Origin: Actinostola sp. cb2023
Lineage: Eukaryota > Cnidaria > Anthozoa > Actiniaria > Actinostolidae
Length of the DNA stretch: 64,000 bases
Assembly: GCA_033675265.1 (NCBI GenBank)
Contig: JAUJYZ010000821.1
Span: forward strand, 1 to 64,000
Direction of reading: 5' to 3'
Position 1 is the first letter of the stretch. Each line of letters begins with the position of its first letter. The translations under genes were made by a program, and so were the position numbers. Below, piece by piece: positions 54,420 to 64,000 of the stretch. Below the pieces are notes generated by a model, which ran no database searches, had not been told where the DNA came from, and saw only the letters and a program-made list of their open reading frames with translations.

Positions 54420-55502
54420 TCAATTTTGTTTTGTCCGAGTTTGTCTGGAATACAGAGATTTTGAGAGCCAACCAACAATAAAAACATTAAGAACCACAGC
54501 AAGCGCTGTAAATATGGCGCACAATTCCATGAAAGCTAATGGATGGACCAACAGTTCTTTCTTTCTTTCAACCATATCAACATGAAGGGCGGTAAAAATA
54601 TGTGATATTCCGAGGGCAGAGAGAATATGAAAGATATTATGGCTTTGTCCAAGCAAATCAAACATCTTTGGAGCAAAGCATTCTGGTGTTCTACTTGTGT
54701 ATATCAATCCACCGACCACAAAATACAAAGCACATTGTTTGAAATTAAATAATGAACCAACTGGACAACTGTTTGCTGTTAGAGCAAAGTTGCACAGTAC
54801 TAATCGACTAATGTAAGGAAAAATAGTAAACAACGAAAGAGAAAGATAAGCAGTTGAACGAACAAGAATGTGATACCATGGTCTTTTAACAAGAACAGAG
54901 CAACACGTGAAAGTGCAAATTACGGAATTCAAAAGATTAAGAGAGAGGAAGAATTCAGGTGAATTGAAAATAACAAAGGACGTAGAAATGGGACGGGAAT
55001 AGAAATAAATCCCTTGGGATACAGTGAAGAAGCAAATGCTTATTGCAGCATAGTCAGAGAAATAGCATATGTGATACATATAGGGTGACATGGAGTTAAA
55101 TAAATGAGTACATGCACTAACAACTAGCATTATGCATATGCCTAATATACAGCACAGCAATGGGACAAAAATTGGATCCTCTGCGATGCTAACAGTCTTA
55201 ATTAATGGTGATATCTGGATCAGAAACAATGCCAAGGCGACAAGGTGTGTCCAGACATTGACTAGTTCATTGTGAGGTTCAAAGAGACTGCCGACGCACT
55301 GGTCAACAGTAAGACCAGGAAATCTATACCTCGTTAACACATAAGGCACACGCATCCTGGGTGGTATCTGATTGTTGTTGTATCCGTAGAGTTTGTAGCC
55401 TGTGTGTTGATCATATGCACCTATCTTTGGTGGCTTTGGGCTTTTCTCTTGGGCAGAACTTTCAATGCTATCATCTTTCTTCCTTGGCAGCTTTTTAGTC
55501 AT
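54420..55502 (-). CDS. PAQR family membrane progestin receptor-like protein
   Basis: A single-exon reading frame of 360 residues, starting at the ATG at 55502 (MTKKLPRKK). It is a seven-helix membrane protein of the progestin and adipoQ receptor family. Family signatures are 'LFEPHNELVNVWTHLVAL' before the first helix, 'SACTHLFNSMSPYMYH' and 'CFAPKMFDLLGQSHNIFHI', which supply the conserved zinc-site histidines. The N-terminal 60 residues are basic and cytosolic. Within the family it looks closest to the membrane progestin receptor group (PAQR5-9); I cannot assign an ortholog. A 5'-UTR intron is supported: acceptor at 55591 after a T-rich tract and donor GTAAGA at 56096. The frame is complete. 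Confidence 0.93.
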   Translation of the reverse strand: MTKKLPRKKDDSIESSAQEKSPKPPKIGAYDQHTGYKLYGYNNNQIPPRMRVPYVLTRYRFPGLTVDQCVGSLFEPHNELVNVWTHLVALALFLIQISPLIKTVSIAEDPIFVPLLCCILGICIMLVVSACTHLFNSMSPYMYHICYFSDYAAISICFFTVSQGIYFYSRPISTSFVIFNSPEFFLSLNLLNSVICTFTCCSVLVKRPWYHILVRSTAYLSLSLFTIFPYISRLVLCNFALTANSCPVGSLFNFKQCALYFVVGGLIYTSRTPECFAPKMFDLLGQSHNIFHILSALGISHIFTALHVDMVERKKELLVHPLAFMELCAIFTALAVVLNVFIVGWLSKSLYSRQTRTKQN

Positions 55503-56343
55503 CGTTATCAGTAGTCGTTTTATACCAAAGGTTTGAAGTATTTACATGGATTTCCTGGCACTCAAAACCACTGATTTGCAACAAGAAGTCCTGTAAAAAA
55601 AAAGTATTTTTTTTGGTGAATTAATTGTCTCAAAATTTAGAACAACAGACACAATATAATCGAGACTGTCTATCCCAATTATTATTATCCTGATAAATGA
55701 CTTAGAATTGTACAACTTGATCTTATTATTGCAGTCAAATTTTATCACAACTGTCACGCAACGCACATATTTGGTCGATCGCGTAAGTTGATTCGACTAA
55801 TAAAAAATGTCGACGAAACCTGGTAAAAAAAAACAGATATAAAATTGGATAATAATAGCAAGTTAATATACACCATGATCAGTTAGAAATCGTCTTGTGA
55901 CAGGGTAAAATGGTTTGAATTAAAGTAGGTGTACTATTAAGCTAAAATCTTCGTTCTGTTCGATTCATAACAAAAACAGGGCGCGGTAACATCGATCCAG
56001 GAAATACTCAATACAGCACATTTTCCATATGTTAACACTTCTATTCCCTCCTTGTAGCTAATCTTACATCTAGAATGACAGTACGAAAGCTCTTACCTTG
56101 TCGATATTCGTGTTTTTAGACAAACAGGTTGACAATCACATCACATTTCATAATCGTCCGCCATCTTTGACAACCTGCGTCCACGAACATCGAAACCAGC
56201 GGTTATACTCACCCCAGTCCCTCTCTTTATGCAGAGCCCGCAGTGGTTTGTCAGCGGGTTTACGTTATAGTGGTTCATTTCAGAGAATTCTTTCAAATTC
56301 TTTCATATTTTCGATCAATTATTTCTGGCGTTTCTATTCAAAG
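55503..56343. promoter_or_regulatory. Bidirectional promoter region and 5'-UTR intron of PAQR
   Basis: PAQR (minus) and USP5 (plus) diverge here. PAQR's first exon starts upstream of 56097 and its intron covers 55591-56096. Only about 250 bp separate the PAQR donor from the USP5 ATG, so both transcripts must start within that interval. No TATA box is obvious. Confidence 0.6.
56141..56164 (-). CDS. Seven-codon uORF in PAQR 5' exon
   Basis: On the minus strand an ATG in strong context (AAAGATGGCGG) opens a 7-residue frame (MADDYEM) ending TGA, inside the predicted PAQR first exon and upstream of the intron. If the exon includes it, it would dampen translation of the receptor. Confidence 0.45.
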   Translation of the reverse strand: MADDYEM

Positions 56344-59300
56344 ATGGATAAGATAGACGTTAGTAGCATCCGTGTACCTGGAGGAGGGGATAAAGTGTAT
56401 AAAGACCAGTGTATGTACTGCTTTGATTCACCGGTAAGTAAATTTTTCACGTTGATTATATTACAAGTAAGGTACATTACTACTACAGTAAGCTTACTAT
56501 AAATACTACTAGTTAGTACTACCTCTGCTGCGTTTATACTTGTAGTTAATGGACAAAAAAATTGTCTCATCTGTATAAGTTTTTAATCGCCTTACATGTG
56601 TTTAAGCTAGCTTACATTAAAAGTTTATACTGTTTACCTTCTACATGTACATTTTTAGATTTCTATCGAGCATTTGAATTTGATTTGTATGGAAAATTCC
56701 AAAAATCCGTGTTTGTTGTAAACTCACACCTGTTTGCGAGAACGAAAAAAAGAAAACAGAAAACAAAGGAACTATATTTAGATAGAAACAAAGCAAATTA
56801 TTTCTATAACATTGAATCAAAGTAAATCAATAAAGCTGAAACAGGACCGGGCCATGGATCCTGTCAAGGTCCAGTCTGCATGCACACACAGCTTGAATAA
56901 TTGGCTTTGTTTGTTTCTATACAGCTACAATGTAATTAAAAGTCCCTTTTTATTTTTTTTATTTTTTATTTTGGGTCAACATTATACAAACAGAGATGTG
57001 TGTAGAAAACCCAGGGATTTAATACCTGGGTTAGTTAAAATTTAATTTAATTCATTTTCACTGCATATACTTGTAACATAAAGATATCAGTTGATTTGGC
57101 ATATATCATGTAGCCTCATAGCCTAAAGCTGCATCTACACGAACAAGTTTTCCTTGACAAGTTTTCCTTGACAAGTTTTCCTTGACAAGGAAAAATTGAC
57201 AATTTTTTGTCATCTACACAAACAAGTTTTCCTTGACAAGGAAAAATTGGCGATGTTTTTGTCGTCTACAATAGCAAGTCTTCCTTGGCAAGGAAAATTT
57301 TCTCATGTAGATTCAGCTTTATATTGTAGGAGTCCCAAAGCAGAGATAAACAGATAAACTTTATTTGAGTGTCAGGGTACAGTATTTAGCTAAGTTAAGC
57401 TGCAGTAAATAGTCCTTTGTAATTGAAAATTGTGAAGTTATAGTCAGGTAACTAGGTGTTGTGTCTGACTTGAAGTTTATATTGAAAAGTTATTTTTCAA
57501 ACAGACGTTTTGGTCTCTGACCAGAGACCTTCTTCAGTGTGATGGAAAATGTTAAAATAACTTTTCAATATAAACTTCAAGTCAGAGACAATAACACCTA
57601 TGCTTATTATTAGTAGTAGTCCTGTTTGAGTGGACAGTCCCTGGCCCAAGGCCTAGGACCATGATGATCCTTTGGGAAGACTGGGCATGAGCCTATGGCA
57701 TGGGTTACCTGTACCAATGGGGACACAACATTCATTCTCACTTCTTACTCGATCTCCATTGTATTATTTTATATACACTTGTTTCGAAAAAGGTTGTCAG
57801 AGAGAAAGGCGATAGGAGAATGGTGAATGGTCATTCTTAAGACCAGATGGAACTATAGATGTGTGTGTGTATATGCAAATAACCTGACAATTTAGTTCAT
57901 AAAGCTTTCAGTTATAAGTAATTATTACAAAACCAAAATAGAATAATTTAAACTGACCAGCAGTCAACTTTGGTCTTAGAATAAGCATTCTCCTATCTCC
58001 TTTCTCTCTGACAACCTTTTTTGAAATAGGTGTATACCCAACACTCATCTCACTAGTTTGTTAAATTACTGAGGGAGAAAACCGGAGTACCAGGAGAAAA
58101 ACCCTTGAAGCACAGGACAGAACAAACTGACAAACTAAACTCACATTAAGCGCTGGTTCGGGAATAATAATAATATCGTTATCGCAAACATGTGTGAGTT
58201 TACAACAGACACAGATTTTGGGAATTGAACAAGGCACCACAGCCGGCAGTGAGAGGCGAGTGCCCAGGGGGGGTACTCAGGGGTATCAGTGACGGGGAGG
58301 TGCGAAGGCTTTTTTGGGTTTGAAATTCGCGGCTTGGGACTTTTTGGGGGTTTTCATTTTTCTGGTGGACTTTTTTTGATATAAAGATTTTGTCAAGGAC
58401 TTTTTTTGGGGTTGATAAAAATGATATCCTACCGTTCTCGATTTTATGCGGAGAAAAATTGGACTTTTTTGGGGTTACGATTTTGGGCCGTTGGACTTTT
58501 TTGGGGGTCTTGTTTTTGCGTAATGGACTTTTTTTGGGTTAAAATGTTTGGCCTCATTCGCACCTCCCCGTCACTGATACCCCTGAGTACCCCCCCCCTG
58601 GGGGCGAGTGCTCTCACCACTTGGCCACTCTTTCTTTCCCATGGGTTCTCCTACATGTGTAGCAGGCATTTACAGTGTAGTTATTGGCATGCCTCATGCC
58701 ATTATGCCATTCATATTTGTCTTGTTATTTGACAGGAGTCTGATGGTGGTTTATACGTGTGTATGTCTACTTTTCTTGGGACGTGTGCAAAACATGTGAA
58801 ATTACATGTAACTAAGACAAGTAAAAATACATTCTTACACTTGAGGAAAATCAAAAAACAGGTTTGATTTTAATTGTTTGATCACATATTATGATTGTAC
58901 ATGTATTTGGGTACCATATATTTCATGGTGGAGAGTTGGACAAAATAAATCCAATGTAGCATTACACAAGTGTACTATAAATTGCAAGTTGTGCTCTTGG
59001 ATGGTAATAGTCTGATAGTCTGAGTGGGAACTACATGTAGATGTACATGTATGGTAGTTATGGTACGATTCATGCAGTGAGGTGACCGTACTGTGTGGCC
59101 ATGCCGTATATATACCATGCCGAGGTCAAGCATTTTGATTTGTAAAGCAATGATTTTGTGTATTGTGATTGGTTGAATGGATGTCTTTGATTCCGTAAGT
59201 ACTGTCAGTGACCGTAACTCTGTAACATACATAAATGTGCACGTGTACATGTACAAATATGTTTCCCAATGATACAACAATGACTCTATGTGCAACAATG

Positions 59301-62300
59301 CTGTACAACATCTGTAGGGCTCCCTGCAAGAACAACGTAAGTGATCTCTGATCAAAATCTAAAATCGTGGTAAATTCTGTTATTCTTCAGCCAGTTGAGC
59401 AGACTTCAACAGACACACCTCCAAAGAAAAAGCCAACAAGACTTGCCATTGGTATAATGATAATTATAAAAATAATTATAGTGTTTTGTTTATATAGCTC
59501 TATTGCTATCATTACCCAATATAGTGCTTTAAATACAATAATATCAATCATTAAATTACAATTCAATTTACATATTAATTAGAAGAAAATAGAAAATGGT
59601 ACAAGTACGGTATGTTGTGAAAGAATTTCAAAATATTTCAAACAACTACTAAGATACCTCAGGTTGAGCATCTTGGCAAGATTTTGCCAGGATCATGGCA
59701 AAACAAGATCTTAACAAGATCATGGCATGATCTTGGCATGATCTTGGCATGATCTTGGAATATTCTTAACAAGATCTTAGTAACATCTTGACAAGATCAT
59801 GCCATGATCTTGGCAAGATATATCCAATATAAGATCTTGTCAAGATCTTACCAAGATCTTCCAAGATCATCCAAGATCTTAAAGTGCCTATGAAACGAAA
59901 ATGTCGATCCTTGTTTTATTGTACATTATTGTTGTTTGGTCTTTCTCTGAACATTTGCTGTATTTAAACATCGACTTTGAGCATGCGAATATTTTCTTTT
60001 CGCGGTTCGAAAATTATCATTTTCAACCAAAATGTGCGACAAGAGACTGGGCCCTTGACAATGGCTCGGTGACGTCATAAGTTGTGTATGCCTTTGTTTG
60101 CACAACTTATGACATCACATTTCTATAGTTTGACCGAGCGGGAATTGTCGCACTTTGAAACCCAAAATGCCCAACTTCGTGCGCGAAATAAAAATATTTC
60201 CTGAAGCTCAATTCACTTTTTATTAACGCCATGTAAACAAGCAAATAGTAAACTTTCGTAGTAGCAAATAAAAACGGGGTCTGTTTTTTCGTTTCATAGG
60301 CACTTTAACAAGATTCTCAACCTGGGACTTTACTTAAAATAAATTACTGTTACTGATTTTTAGATTTAAGAAATTATTTAATAAAATCAGAAATAATTTG
60401 TTAAATGTTTTATTTATTTATTATTTCAAAGGTTTGGAAGGAGGTTTTGATAGCACAGAAAAAAAGGTAGGTTAATGCAAGAGTTAAGAATTCCCTTGTC
60501 ATCCAGTGAATTTATCTATAATAACCTTCATTCTGAATTCAGATTGAGTTTGATGAAGTAAACACTTTGGCAATATATGGAGATGGAGACGAACCCCTCC
60601 TTTGCCCACTGCCAAACCCTGACTTTCCACTACAGGTGAGTACACACATGCACAGTGTTGGTACCCAAAAGAGTGTTACAAACATGTGACAAACATGCCA
60701 AGTGTAAGCATTGAGTTGTCAAATGCCTTTATGATTGTAAAGTGCTATAATATTGGGCATCTTTTTGGAAATAGCGCGCTATATTATATTAATATACATG
60801 TACATGTAAGTAAATAAACTATTATGAACTGTGTAATTGCACATAATAGCAATAAAAACAGAACAATGAGGTTCTATTATAATATTATAATCAATCAATT
60901 GCCCTACATGTATATCACTATGACGTCAAATCAAAACAATCTATTGTTTAAACGCTAAGGATCATGGTCGGTAGAGGGGGACAAAACAGCAACAACACAA
61001 AGGATTTTGCAATTAAATGTATTTTACAGACGGTCTGAAAGCGATAAAAGTCACCAAACACAGTAAATATTGTGAGAAAAGCATCGATGAACTTAATATC
61101 TGGAAACTAGCCAACTTGAAATCAAGGGAACCTCAGCAGAGCAGTTTTAGTTCAAATTTCTATTGTTCTTCACGATTCTGTCCCCCTCATAAACAAGCCA
61201 TTACGTCATAATGGTATAGGGCAAAATTTTAATTTACTAAAATTATTTATGTTTAATAAATATGTAAACTGTAGGTACAACTGTCTATAGCTGGTATCAA
61301 TGCTGCTCAAACATCTGCTTACCACCAAGAAGTTACTGCCTGGGACGGCGAGAAAAGAATAGTCTCCAAGTTTGTAAAACTTATAATTTGATTAATATAT
61401 ATATGATGATAGAGTGATTCCAATAAACCTGGGCATTACTAACTACACCAAATAAATATACACTATTAGACACTCACTCTTTTGTTGTCTTTTGTTTCTT
61501 TGCATCTAATAAACGGCACTGACAGCTAATTAGTAGTGCCCAGGTTTATTGGAATCACTCTAATACTACATTTTATATGTACATGTTCTTTGGTACAATT
61601 TGCATTACTAGAACAACCCGAGGTGAAAGTCACGTCATGTACAGTTTGCAATTAGACTTTTGGTATCAAAGAAACCACTTTTGGCATATTTGACATTTCT
61701 AATTGACAGAAGTCTATTGCAAACCTACCAGTCATAACTTTCATCTTGGGTGATCGCGTATTAATACAAAGAGTGGTAAAAGAGTTTTCACTTCTAGTAT
61801 TCGTGGTTATTTGTTCTTCTGTATTTCAGATATGCAGATTCCTTGGTCCAACTTGACAATGGAGTGAAAATACCACCAAAGTAAGTACAATCATGTACAG
61901 TATGATCTTTAGAAAGCAAGCAGTCTATGAACCCTGCATTTGTTTATCTCGAACACCCCAGCCCACTACACCCTGATATAGGGTGATAAGTAATGTGTAC
62001 CAGTAATCAGGGTATGAAAATGTACTCTCTGTGCACACTGAAACAGGGTAAAGAAATCATCAAACCTCATTTTGTTACAGAAACAGGGTGACAAAACCCC
62101 TCTCCCCTCCCCGGGTAGATAGTGGGGTTCAACTGTACTTGTACAATAGTTATAATAATAAAGTTATACTATAAAAATATGATACACTGCATGTCAGCTA
62201 GCCAACTACACTAGATCAGGCTACTAGGCAGGCATGATGACAGACAATCAGGCAAGTGCATCAACAAATAATCAAACAGGTAAACAAACAGGTGTACAGA

Positions 62301-62961
62301 TAGATAGGAAGGTAAGTAAACAGAGAAGCTATACATAGTAGGCAAGCAGAGGGGGCAGTCAAAACAAGTACTTACTGTCAGCCAGTCAGTTTGTTTATCA
62401 TCAATAACAGCAGTATTTATTGTACATTTATTTATTGCGCTTTATAAATATTAAATATTATTGATGTTATTATTACATAGGGGGTGGAAGTGTATGTTGT
62501 GTGACAAAACTGATAATCTTTGGCTGAACCTAACCGATGGATCAATACTTTGTGGAAGAAAATACTTTGATGGTAAACATTATTCATGAATGTAGCTCGG
62601 CACTCGGTTGTCTATGCATGGAAGGTATACATTTGTATGGGCCACATCACATGAAAAGGGCCCAGACGAAAAAACATTACAAGTCAATTTTCACTTTTGA
62701 AAATTTGATAAACTAAAAATTCTGAACCTCAAGTTGCTGTACATGTACATACATGATTGTACATTTTCAGTTCACTTTTAAAACCATGTTAATCGGTGAA
62801 TGAAGTGAGACTTTGTGCAGTAGAATTTGTATACAATATGATTGTGTTTTTACATGTTTTCCTGGCAGGCAGTGGTGGTAATAACCATGCCATAGAAGCA
62901 TACCAACAAACCAAGTATCCACTGGCTGTTAAATTAGGTACCATAACTCCCGATGGCGCAG
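56344..62961 (+). CDS. USP5: Ubiquitin carboxyl-terminal hydrolase 5 (isopeptidase T), exons 1-9
   Basis: Coding exons are 56344-56433, 58736-58861, 59391-59451, 60432-60466, 60543-60635, 61275-61369, 61830-61880, 62481-62572 and 62869-62961, all in phase; the gene continues past the window. USP5 disassembles free polyubiquitin chains. Visible parts are the N-terminal region ('[17 protein letters not shown]', '[15 protein letters not shown]', '[12 protein letters not shown]', 'LEGGFD') and the ZnF-UBP domain, with '[20 protein letters not shown]', '[20 protein letters not shown]', '[17 protein letters not shown]' and '[15 protein letters not shown]'. The zinc cysteines and ubiquitin-binding residues appear conserved. 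Exon 6 uses a GTTTGT donor. The catalytic USP domain lies beyond the window. USP13 is the paralog in vertebrates; a cnidarian usually has one gene for both. Confidence 0.96.
57125..57320. mobile_element. MITE in USP5 intron 1
   Basis: Ends AAAGCTGCATCTACACGA and its imperfect inverse (ATGTAGATTCAGCTTT). The interior has tandem AAGTTTTCCTTGAC units, three in a row at 57145-57187, and repeated copies of CCTTGACAAGGAAAA. Confidence 0.8.
57463..57588. repeat. Palindrome with internal hairpin
   Basis: GTCTGACTTGAAGTTTATAT and its inverse enclose a second stem, GGTCTCTGACCAGAGACC. On the minus strand the words CTGAAGA and AAAAC flank that stem, similar in layout but not in sequence to a hammerhead core. 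Confidence 0.6.
57772..58036. mobile_element. MITE in USP5 intron 1
   Basis: TATACACTTGTTTCGAAAAA and the near-inverse ending TTTTTTGAAATAGGTGTATA, with arms of about 55 bp, bound 265 bp. Confidence 0.8.
58263..58602. mobile_element. hAT-type MITE with 8-bp target duplication
   Basis: CCCAGGGGGGGTACTCAGGG and its inverse form arms of about 45 bp. The flanks carry a perfect direct repeat, GGCGAGTG, at 58255-58262 and 58603-58610, the 8-bp duplication expected for hAT elements. The interior repeats GGACTTTTTTTGG. Confidence 0.88.
59660..60324. mobile_element. Element with GATCTTGG repeats, split by a TTAA MITE
   Basis: CAGGTTGAGCATCTTG and the inverse AAGATTCTCAACCTG bound it. The left part has dense GATCTTGGCAT and CAAGATCTT words. 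A TTAA element at 59883-60304 interrupts it. Confidence 0.7.
59883..60304. mobile_element. TTAA MITE in USP5 intron 3
   Basis: AGTGCCTATGAAACG and CGTTTCATAGGCACT are exact inverse ends, flanked by TTAA at 59879-59882 and 60305-60308. It is 422 bp with no coding capacity. Confidence 0.88.
61412..61560. mobile_element. MITE, copy B (in USP5 intron 6)
   Basis: Same family as 23640-23780: GAGTGATTCCAATAAACCTG and its exact inverse, flanked by TA. It is 149 bp. Confidence 0.9.
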
Positions 62962-63365
62962 GTTAGTGTACTATATACAATGTATATGCGATTAAGTGGA
63001 TCAGGTACCCTGGAATGTCTGGTGTTTGAAGAGTGTAGGAGTGTCAAATGGTCCCCACAAAAAGTCTGTGTCTCGCAAAATTTCGGTGAAATTTCGCGGA
63101 TCTCGAAGTCTCGTTTTTTTTCACAAAAACCGTCTCAGAGTCTCAAATTTTGAAAAACAAAGGAAATCGGTGAAAAAGCGTCTCGGGCTTGCAAAAATAT
63201 GCCTTGTCTAGGAGTCTCGCAAAGTCTCGCCTTGACCATTCGGCACCCCTAGATGTGCAACTAGACTTAAGAAGCAAGAAAAACACAGTTTACTAAACAT
63301 GTATGTTTGGGAGTGAATCGGGCAGCTTAGCAAGTATATGTAATGGTACTTATCACCTTTTCATC

Positions 63366-63962
63366 CTCTGGTTTTGGATGTTGTTTTTGTTGTTGTTCTT
63401 GTTTTTTGGTGTTGTTTTGGTGTTTTGTTTGTTGTGTTGTTTTTGTTTGTGTTGGTGTTTGTGATTGTGTTTTTGTTGTTTTGTTTGTTGTTGTTTTTTG
63501 GTGTTGTTTTGGTGTTTTTTGTTGTGTTGTTTTTGTTTTTGTTTGTGTTGGTGTTTGTGTTGTGTTTTTGGTGTTTTGTTTTTTGTTGTTGTTTTGTTGT
63601 TTTGTTTGTTTTTGTTTTTTTGTTGTTGTTTTTTGTTTTTGTTGTTTTTTGTTGTGTGTGTGTGTTTGTGTTTGTGTTTTTTTTGTTGTTTTTTGTTGTT
63701 TTTGTTTTTTGTTTTTTTTTGTTGTTTTTTTGTTTTTGTTTGTGTTTGTGATTGTGTGTTTTTGTTTTTGTTTGTTTTTGTTTTTTGTTGTTTTTTTGTT
63801 TGTTGTTTTTTTTTTTGTGTTGTTTTTGTTTGTTTTGTTTGTTGTGTTGTGTTTGTTTGTGTTTGTGTTTGTGTTTGTTTTTGTTGTTTTGTTTGTTGTT
63901 GTTTTTTGGTGTTTTGTTTGTTGTTTTTGGTGTTTGTGTTGGTGTGTGTGTTTTTGCTGCCT
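63366..63962. repeat. 600-bp tract of almost only G and T
   Basis: Irregular TTG/TTTG/TG words on the plus strand with almost no A or C. It lies in a USP5 intron. Open frames through it on both strands are artefacts of composition. Confidence 0.95.
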
Positions 63963-64000
63963 CCATTCCTTTTGGTTGTTTCTCTTATAATATACCATAA

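Noticed and set aside
57463..57588. Second hammerhead ribozyme in USP5 intron 1
   Set aside because: The core words are CTGAAGA and CAAAAC rather than CTGATGA and GAAA, so the conserved residues are missing.
63327..63998. Long open frames rich in Thr/Asn/Lys/Gln or Phe/Val/Cys
   Set aside because: They are composition artefacts of the G/T tract; all frames on both strands are open.

Overview
The window is nuclear DNA from an animal, most likely an anthozoan cnidarian such as a stony coral. The evidence is AT-rich sequence with many TACATG-type microsatellites, spliced genes with GT-AG introns, and a repeat load (DIRS, Helentron, Penelope-like, PIF/Harbinger, KDZ, THAP and HECT relics) of the kind seen in corals. 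The species assignment is inference. I recognised no rRNA, tRNA or CRISPR array.

Only the right end holds recognisable host genes. A membrane progestin receptor-type PAQR gene (minus strand, coding 54420-55502) and the 5' half of the deubiquitinase USP5 (plus strand, nine exons from 56344 to 62961, running off the window) diverge from a shared promoter region near 56.2 kb. The USP5 introns hold at least seven short palindromic elements.

The rest is a dense landscape of mobile elements. Left to right: a LINE 3' end (1.2-1.9 kb); a large inverted-repeat element (1.9-5.9 kb); a 5'-truncated Penelope-like element with a hammerhead-like core (5.9-6.9 kb); a HECT fragment (7.7-8.0 kb) facing a DDE integrase gene (9.75-11 kb); a broken KDZ transposase (12-13.4 kb); a THAP protein (13.6-14.0 kb); a 1.1 kb inverted-repeat element; a 10 kb Helentron (15.5-25.3 kb); a TTAA-type transposon with two genes (27.7-33.3 kb), nested with three other TTAA elements; a complete DIRS retrotransposon (35.8-40.3 kb); and a spliced OTU plus MULE-like transposase gene (40.6-50.4 kb) with a complete PIF/Harbinger element inserted in one intron (43.0-47.6 kb).

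Three things stand out. First, the Helentron encodes a 2A 'NPGP' signal and an OTU protease ahead of Rep-helicase-endonuclease and a separate spliced RPA-like protein. Its 5' coding region is an array of over 20 small hairpins whose stems persist while the encoded peptide drifts. Second, three unrelated elements carry ubiquitin-system domains (two OTU, one HECT). Third, nearly every reading-frame break in the larger elements is a one- or two-base change in or beside an A or T run. Either the elements are young and the assembly has run-length errors, or they are decaying by slippage.
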